Position numbers and translations under genes: made by a program. From contig JABMPI010000116.1 of NCBI GenBank assembly GCA_013203755.1, forward strand, positions 1-11,472: DNA of 11,472 nt, read 5' to 3'. The notes below the pieces were generated by a model. It saw only the letters and a list, made by a program, of their open reading frames with translations. It searched no databases and was not told the origin of the DNA. This document shows positions 7,420 to 11,472 of the stretch, in pieces (positions within the stretch are counted from its first letter, which is position 1; every line of letters begins with the position of its first letter). Source of the stretch: Bacteroidota bacterium. Its GTDB lineage: Bacteria; Bacteroidota; Bacteroidia; Bacteroidales; Prolixibacteraceae.

Positions 7420-8271
7420 ATGAAAAAACCAGACTACACTATTCAGCCAAAGGAGCATTTGTACTTTTCGTTAATGATATTATTTGGATTAATTGGATAT
7501 GCATTGATGTATTTCGGAATTACGGCCGCGCTGTCAAGCCCTGATTTTGCAACCTTTCTCCCTATATTAATTTACATTCCGCTAATTGTTATTTTCTTGT
7601 TTTTCAGATTAGGAATTTTAGTGGGGTTTTTAAAAGGGAACTCAATTAAAGTAACTGGTAAACAATTCGCAGATATTAATAGAATTGTTTTAAAACAGTG
7701 TAAAGAATTAAACATAAAGAATATACCAGATACCTATATTCTTCAGAACGGCGGCTTGTTAAACGCTTTTGCCACACGGTTTTTAGGTCATAATTACATT
7801 GTATTATATTCCGATGTTTTAGATGAAGCGTATAAAAATAGTTATGAATCGATAGAGTTTATTATCGGGCATGAGCTTGGGCATATTAAGAGAAATCACA
7901 TGTTAAAATCCTTAATTTTATTCCCATCATTTTTTGTTCCATTTCTATACAGAGCTTATTCAAGGGCGTGCGAATATACCTGCGATAATATCTGATCTTC
8001 TCTTAATGCAGAAGGTGCACTTTCCGGACTTTTAATTTTAGCATCAGGGAAAAGCATCTGGAGAAAAGTAAACAGTGAAGCATTTATGGAGCAAGAATCT
8101 ACTGAAAGTGGTTTCTGGTCCTGGTTTGCAGAAAAAATTTCAACGCATCCTAAATTGTCAAAAAGATTAATTCATTTAAACAAAATAAAAAGATTTGATA
8201 CGATTATTAAAAAGCCTGAACCAATAAAGATTAAGGAAATTGTTTCGAGCCATTCGTCGTATATGCCATAA
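7420..8271 (+). pseudogene. M48-family membrane metalloprotease interrupted by in-frame TGA
   Basis: Read through one TGA, this frame encodes 283 residues of an M48-type zinc protease. Hydrophobic segments at about 14-36 and 43-71 would anchor it in the inner membrane, and HELGH at 151-155 is the zinc motif. Glu185 in RACEYTCD is the expected third ligand, followed by Asp189. A TGA at 7993-7995 (codon 192) comes directly after CDNI. The same frame continues without gap as SSLNAEGALSGLLILASGK, which is typical of the family, and includes STHPKLSKRL, the usual Ser/Thr-His-Pro segment near the C-terminus. Gly is expected at codon 192, so a single GGA-to-TGA change would explain it. The 191-residue truncated product keeps the zinc ligands but loses the rest of the catalytic domain. 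A recent nonsense mutation is most likely; a sequencing error or translational readthrough are alternatives. The start at 7420 fits the promoter and family N-terminus. Confidence 0.8.
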
Positions 8272-8351
8272 AATTGAGATAATAAAATAACATGCACAAT
8301 GTGTGATAATGTAAATGCATCATACCCTATTTATTAATTCAAATAAGTAAA

Positions 8352-9470
8352 ATGAAAAAATACATTAAATACATTCTACTTGTAATCGTTGGGATAACTT
8401 ATGGAATTCTTATGGAAAAACATGAGATTTTTCCTCATGAGTTATTGGAAAGTATTCATGATTATTTTGCGGAAGAAGAAGAAACTGTTGATGCGATTCA
8501 TACGGATATTGTATTTCCTGAAATCAATCTTCAAAATCTCTTGTCGGTTAATCCCAACAACAGCGATTCACTGAGAACAGAGCTTAACGAATTGGTATTT
8601 GGAACTTCGGATTTGCCCGGGTTACTGCCGGAAAAAGTGTATCGCGTGGAAGATGATTCTTATGCAGATGTGAGTAATTTGGAATACATAGAGCAATTTG
8701 AGATATCGCAAAAGTATGACATCAAATCGATTGGATATATTTTTCATCCCGAAGTTTCTAATAACAGATTAATGTTGTACCATCAAGGTCACCGTGGAGA
8801 TTTTATTAATGGCAAAGAGACCTTTAAACATTTTTTAAAAGAGGGTTTTACAATTTATGCCTTTTGCATGCCACTGCTGGGAAAAAATAATCAACCAGTT
8901 ATTGAACTGGAGAAACTTGGAGCGATACCTTTTAATAATCACGAGCGGTTTAAATATCTGGAAAATCCCATTCAGTATTTTATAACTCCTATCGTTTCGA
9001 TGATCAACTATTCGGAAAATAAAAAGTTTGACGATGTAACAATGATTGGTATTAGCGGCGGTGGCTGGACTACTACGCTGACAGCAGCGGCAGATTCAAG
9101 AATTAACTACAGTTTCCCGATTGCGGGCACCTACCCCATGTTTATTCGACTGGAAAAACCAAAAAAAAATTATGGCGATTTCGAACAAACCTACGAGCAA
9201 TTGTATTCAAAAATAAATTATTTGGATATGTATGTTTTAGGCTCAGTTGGAGAAAATCGCTTTCAGGTGCAGATATTAAATGAATTTGATCCTTGTTGTT
9301 TTGATGGGGATGACTTTAACAGATACGCATCTTTTGTATCGTCGAAGGTAGAGAAATTTAACAGCGGAAGGTTTGATCTGTTTTCAGATTTCACTCATAA
9401 AGAGCATCAGATTTCGGAAGTTGCACTATTGGAAATTTCTAAAAATCTGAAGTCTACTCCTGAAAAATAG
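8352..9470 (+). CDS. uncharacterised exported or membrane-anchored alpha/beta hydrolase
   Basis: I do not recognise a named family for this 372-residue protein. Residues 4-21 form one hydrophobic segment without a clear cleavage site, so it is probably an N-terminal anchor with the bulk in the periplasm. An acidic stretch (AEEEETVD, 40-47) follows. The C-terminal two thirds look like an alpha/beta hydrolase: YHQGHRGDF (143-151) occupies the oxyanion-loop position, GISGGG (233-238) is a nucleophile elbow with Ser235, DPCCFDG (313-319) may hold the acidic residue, and FTHKEHQIS (347-355) offers His349 or His352. The order Ser, Asp, His and the spacing are normal for an esterase, lipase or peptidase of this fold. 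It begins 80 bp after the M48 gene on the same strand and could be co-transcribed. Substrate unknown. Confidence 0.75.
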   Translation: MKKYIKYILLVIVGITYGILMEKHEIFPHELLESIHDYFAEEEETVDAIHTDIVFPEINLQNLLSVNPNNSDSLRTELNELVFGTSDLPGLLPEKVYRVEDDSYADVSNLEYIEQFEISQKYDIKSIGYIFHPEVSNNRLMLYHQGHRGDFINGKETFKHFLKEGFTIYAFCMPLLGKNNQPVIELEKLGAIPFNNHERFKYLENPIQYFITPIVSMINYSENKKFDDVTMIGISGGGWTTTLTAAADSRINYSFPIAGTYPMFIRLEKPKKNYGDFEQTYEQLYSKINYLDMYVLGSVGENRFQVQILNEFDPCCFDGDDFNRYASFVSSKVEKFNSGRFDLFSDFTHKEHQISEVALLEISKNLKSTPEK

Positions 9471-9515
9471 ACGCTCTTAAAATGAAGTTTTTATAAACAA
9501 AGAAGGGCGCGTTTT

Positions 9516-9543
9516 GCTGTTTCTCTTCGACAAGGGAAACAGC
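9516..9543 (+). terminator. probable terminator hairpin after alpha/beta hydrolase gene
   Basis: GCTGTTTC-T-CTT (9516-9527) pairs with AAG-G-GAAACAGC (9532-9543), with one T-G wobble, around a CGAC loop. This gives a 12-bp stem 46 bp beyond the stop codon. It is followed by ATTTTA, a short T run, so intrinsic termination is plausible but not textbook. Confidence 0.55.
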
Positions 9544-9592
9544 ATTTTACCAAACTTCTATTACCGTTATAAACAGGGTAAACACATCTTAT

Positions 9593-9767
9593 TTTTGCAC
9601 CATGCTTCAGCTTGGTGATAATATAATGCAAATGAGATGATGGCTTTAGCCGTTAATTAGAGTTTCTAATTCATTATATTGAGTGAGATATATTGTTGCA
9701 ATATTAACGGCTAAAGCCGATTGACTTCACAAGGTTTTGCACCACCGGGCTAAAGCACGGTGTAAAA
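9593..9767. repeat. nested inverted-repeat element (REPIN/MITE-like)
   Basis: Outer arms: 9593-9617 and the reverse complement of 9743-9767 agree at 20 of 25 bases, all differences being transitions. Each arm is itself a hairpin (CACCA...TGGTG in one, CACCG...CGGTG in the other). Inner arms: GGCTTTAGCCGTTAAT at 9642-9657 is matched perfectly by 9703-9718, and further small hairpins lie inside (AATTAGA/TCTAATT at 9655-9671, ATATTG/CAATAT at 9690-9704). Inverted pairs of short palindromes are how REP sequences mobilised by RAYT transposases are arranged. No such transposase is in the window, so that link is inference. Confidence 0.72.
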
Positions 9768-9919
9768 TGTTGGATTTCAAAACGATAAAAAAAATCTGCA
9801 TCCTTAAATACACTACCTAACTTCATTAAAAAAGCACTCGTTTTGTCTTGAATAGTTACTTCTACATTTTCTACGAGGTATTCATATCCAATTCTTAGCA
9901 GATTTACCAAATAAGAGTT

Positions 9920-9927
9920 TTAATTTG
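9920..9927 (+). promoter_or_regulatory. possible -7 box directly before the U32 gene
   Basis: TTAATTTG at 9920-9927 matches the TAnnTTTG consensus at all but one fixed position, but no good -33 box stands upstream. If real, transcription would begin at or within a base or two of the GTG at 9932, making the message leaderless. No Shine-Dalgarno sequence precedes the GTG, which agrees but does not prove it. Confidence 0.3.
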
Positions 9928-9931
9928 CACC

Positions 9932-11472
9932 GTGAAGAAAAAAATAGAGTTACTGGCGCCGGGTGGAGATGTTGATTCTATAAAAGCTGCAATTCTTGCA
10001 GGGGCAAACGCGGTGTTCTGCGGGCTGGACAAGTTTAACGCCAGAAACCGGGCAACCAATATAACCTTTGACAACTTACAGGGGATTTTAAGATTGGCGC
10101 ACAAACACAGTTGCGAGGTTTTTCTAACGCTAAATATTATAGTAGTAGAAAGCGAGATTCCGGCTCTTATCACTTTACTAAATAAATTAATTAATACCAG
10201 TATCGACGGCGTAATTGTTCAGGATTTTGGAATGTTCTATCTGCTATCGAACTATTTTAAAGGACTTAAAACACACGCCTCTACACAGCTAACTACACAC
10301 AACAAAGGGCAGGTACAGTTTTTAAGTCAACTTGCTGCTACCCGCGTAAACTTGTCGCGCGAGTTAAATATTAATGAGATAAAAAACCTGACTTCCATTG
10401 GGCATAAAAACAATGTTTTAAGCGAGGTTTTTGTACATGGCTCCTACTGTCTCTCATTTTCGGGCATCTGTTATATGAGTTCGGTGCATGGAGGAAAATC
10501 CGGAAACCGTGGAAGATGCAGTCAACCCTGCAGAGACAAATATGAAACTATTGATGCAGGCAAAGATTACCCGCTTAATTTGAAAGACAATTCAGCTTAT
10601 TTCGACCTGGAAGAACTTAACAATGCAGGGGTTGATTCGCTGAAAATTGAAGGAAGAATAAAGGAGTTTGAATACGTATATACAGTTGTAAATTCGTGGA
10701 AAAAACAGATTGACAGTTTTTATAACCATAACAGGCTAATTAACGACAACAGCGATTTACATAAGGTTTTTAACCGCGACTTTTCCAATGCTTTTTTAAA
10801 GGGTGAGATTAACAAAAATATGTTTATCGACAATCCAATGAGCAATTCTATCCAACATCTTTCTGACGTAAATATCTATTCAACAGATGAACAAAGAAAG
10901 GATGCACAGATAAAATTACATGAAGAAAAAGAGGAAACCAGAACTTTTGTTAAAAATGAAATAAATCAATTCGATATAGAAAAAGCTCCTTTAACTTTAA
11001 CTGTTTCGGGGAAATGTGGTGCGCCCTTAAAAATTGAGGTTAAAACTACCGAGACTTCTTTTGTTGTGCTTTCGGAAATTAATTTGGTAGATGTTGGCAA
11101 AGAAGCTTTAACACACAAGATGCTGTTAAAAAGACTGAAATCTTTAAACGATACAGAATATTACATTGATGAGCTGGAAATAGAAAATCTTGAAAGTGAT
11201 CTTTATCTGCCGTTTAAAGAACTTACTTCAATTAAAAGACGCTTGTTGTTTATCTTAAATAATTCGAAAGAATTTGTTGATCCCATTGATGTTCCGGCCC
11301 TAAAAAAACAAAGCAGAGAAAAAATCCCCCCCACCCTTTCTGTTTTAATCTCTTCGCAAAACGATTTGCAAATTTGCAACAACCCGGCCACAGAACTCTA
11401 TTTTCAAATCCCCAATAGTTTTAATAATAAGCTGGATGAGTTTGTAGATCTTTTTTCAAAAAACAGAAATAT
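9932..11472 (+). CDS. peptidase U32-family protein, RlhA/TrhP type (partial, runs off right edge)
   Basis: The frame is open from a GTG at 9932 to the window end (513 codons seen). An in-frame TAG at 9896 and no other usable start codon between make GTG the start. The protein begins KKKIELLAPGGDVDSIKAAI, the typical U32 opening. It has RVNLSRELNINEI (about 137-149) and HGSYCLSFSGIC with Cys173 and Cys180, followed by RGRCSQPC with Cys196 and Cys200. This four-cysteine set binds the iron-sulfur cluster in U32 enzymes. GVDSLKIEGRIK follows at about 233-244. The C-terminal part after about residue 370 resembles the DUF3656 extension. E. coli members RlhA and TrhP hydroxylate 23S rRNA C2501 and tRNA U34 respectively, so an RNA hydroxylation role is likely; the protease name is historical. 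Which RNA is modified cannot be told. A C7 run (11326-11332) encodes IPPT. Confidence 0.88.
   Translation, partial: MKKKIELLAPGGDVDSIKAAILAGANAVFCGLDKFNARNRATNITFDNLQGILRLAHKHSCEVFLTLNIIVVESEIPALITLLNKLINTSIDGVIVQDFGMFYLLSNYFKGLKTHASTQLTTHNKGQVQFLSQLAATRVNLSRELNINEIKNLTSIGHKNNVLSEVFVHGSYCLSFSGICYMSSVHGGKSGNRGRCSQPCRDKYETIDAGKDYPLNLKDNSAYFDLEELNNAGVDSLKIEGRIKEFEYVYTVVNSWKKQIDSFYNHNRLINDNSDLHKVFNRDFSNAFLKGEINKNMFIDNPMSNSIQHLSDVNIYSTDEQRKDAQIKLHEEKEETRTFVKNEINQFDIEKAPLTLTVSGKCGAPLKIEVKTTETSFVVLSEINLVDVGKEALTHKMLLKRLKSLNDTEYYIDELEIENLESDLYLPFKELTSIKRRLLFILNNSKEFVDPIDVPALKKQSREKIPPTLSVLISSQNDLQICNNPATELYFQIPNSFNNKLDEFVDLFSKNRN

Larger units (their letters stand above)
9471..9931. other. 461-bp spacer with terminator-like hairpin and nested repeats
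   Basis: The spacer contains a hairpin at 9516-9543 close behind the hydrolase gene and a nested inverted-repeat element at 9593-9767. The remaining 9768-9920 is AT-rich. It has an open minus-strand frame (9910 down to 9704) with no ATG start and a tail inside the repeat, which I do not consider a gene. Confidence 0.55.

Noticed and set aside
7993..7995. TGA read as selenocysteine or as glycine by a variant code
   Set aside because: The family position calls for Gly, not Cys, no SECIS-like context was evident, and the Bacteroidota use the standard code; a point mutation is simpler.
9704..9910. 68-codon minus-strand frame before the U32 gene
   Set aside because: It starts with TTG, has no promoter, and its last third is the REPIN-like repeat. 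It could be a gene remnant, but nothing supports it.

Overview
The window looks like chromosomal DNA of an AT-rich, marine-type member of the Bacteroidota. I would guess the Prolixibacteraceae or another Marinilabiliales group, but this rests on gene content, not a marker gene. The clues are a DUF5703/GH95-like glycoside hydrolase and two family-S1 sulfatases exported by a lipoprotein signal or an ordinary signal peptide, starts without clear Shine-Dalgarno sequences, a TAnnTTTG-type promoter before the plus-strand genes, and many structured repeats between genes. No rRNA, tRNA, CRISPR array, transposase or phage gene was found.

Layout. Positions 1-628 hold no supported gene but contain an 18-bp inverted repeat and a cloverleaf-like multi-arm inverted repeat. 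From 629 to 7043 all genes are on the minus strand. In transcription order they are an iduronate-2-sulfatase-like sulfatase, a NimA/PNPOx-type flavin-fold protein that overlaps or abuts it, a lipoprotein sulfatase and the glycoside hydrolase. Repeat elements fill the gaps at 4716-5125 and 2891-3143. A divergent intergenic region (7044-7419) carries a decayed copy of the 4.9-kb repeat and a good Bacteroidota promoter. The plus strand then has an M48-type membrane metalloprotease interrupted by one in-frame TGA, an uncharacterised exported or membrane-anchored alpha/beta hydrolase, a repeat-rich spacer (9471-9931) and a U32-family protein (RlhA/TrhP type) that starts with GTG and runs off the right edge.

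How the genes work together. The two sulfatases and the hydrolase probably form part of a system that desulfates and breaks down a sulfated polysaccharide in the periplasm. No SusC/SusD pair, regulator or sulfatase-maturating enzyme is visible, so the substrate cannot be read from this window. The U32 gene is probably housekeeping RNA modification. No clear new multi-gene system is present. The least ordinary signals are the nonsense codon in the M48 gene, the family of multi-hairpin intergenic repeats (one with a compensatory base change between its two arms), and the Nim-type gene coupled to a sulfatase.
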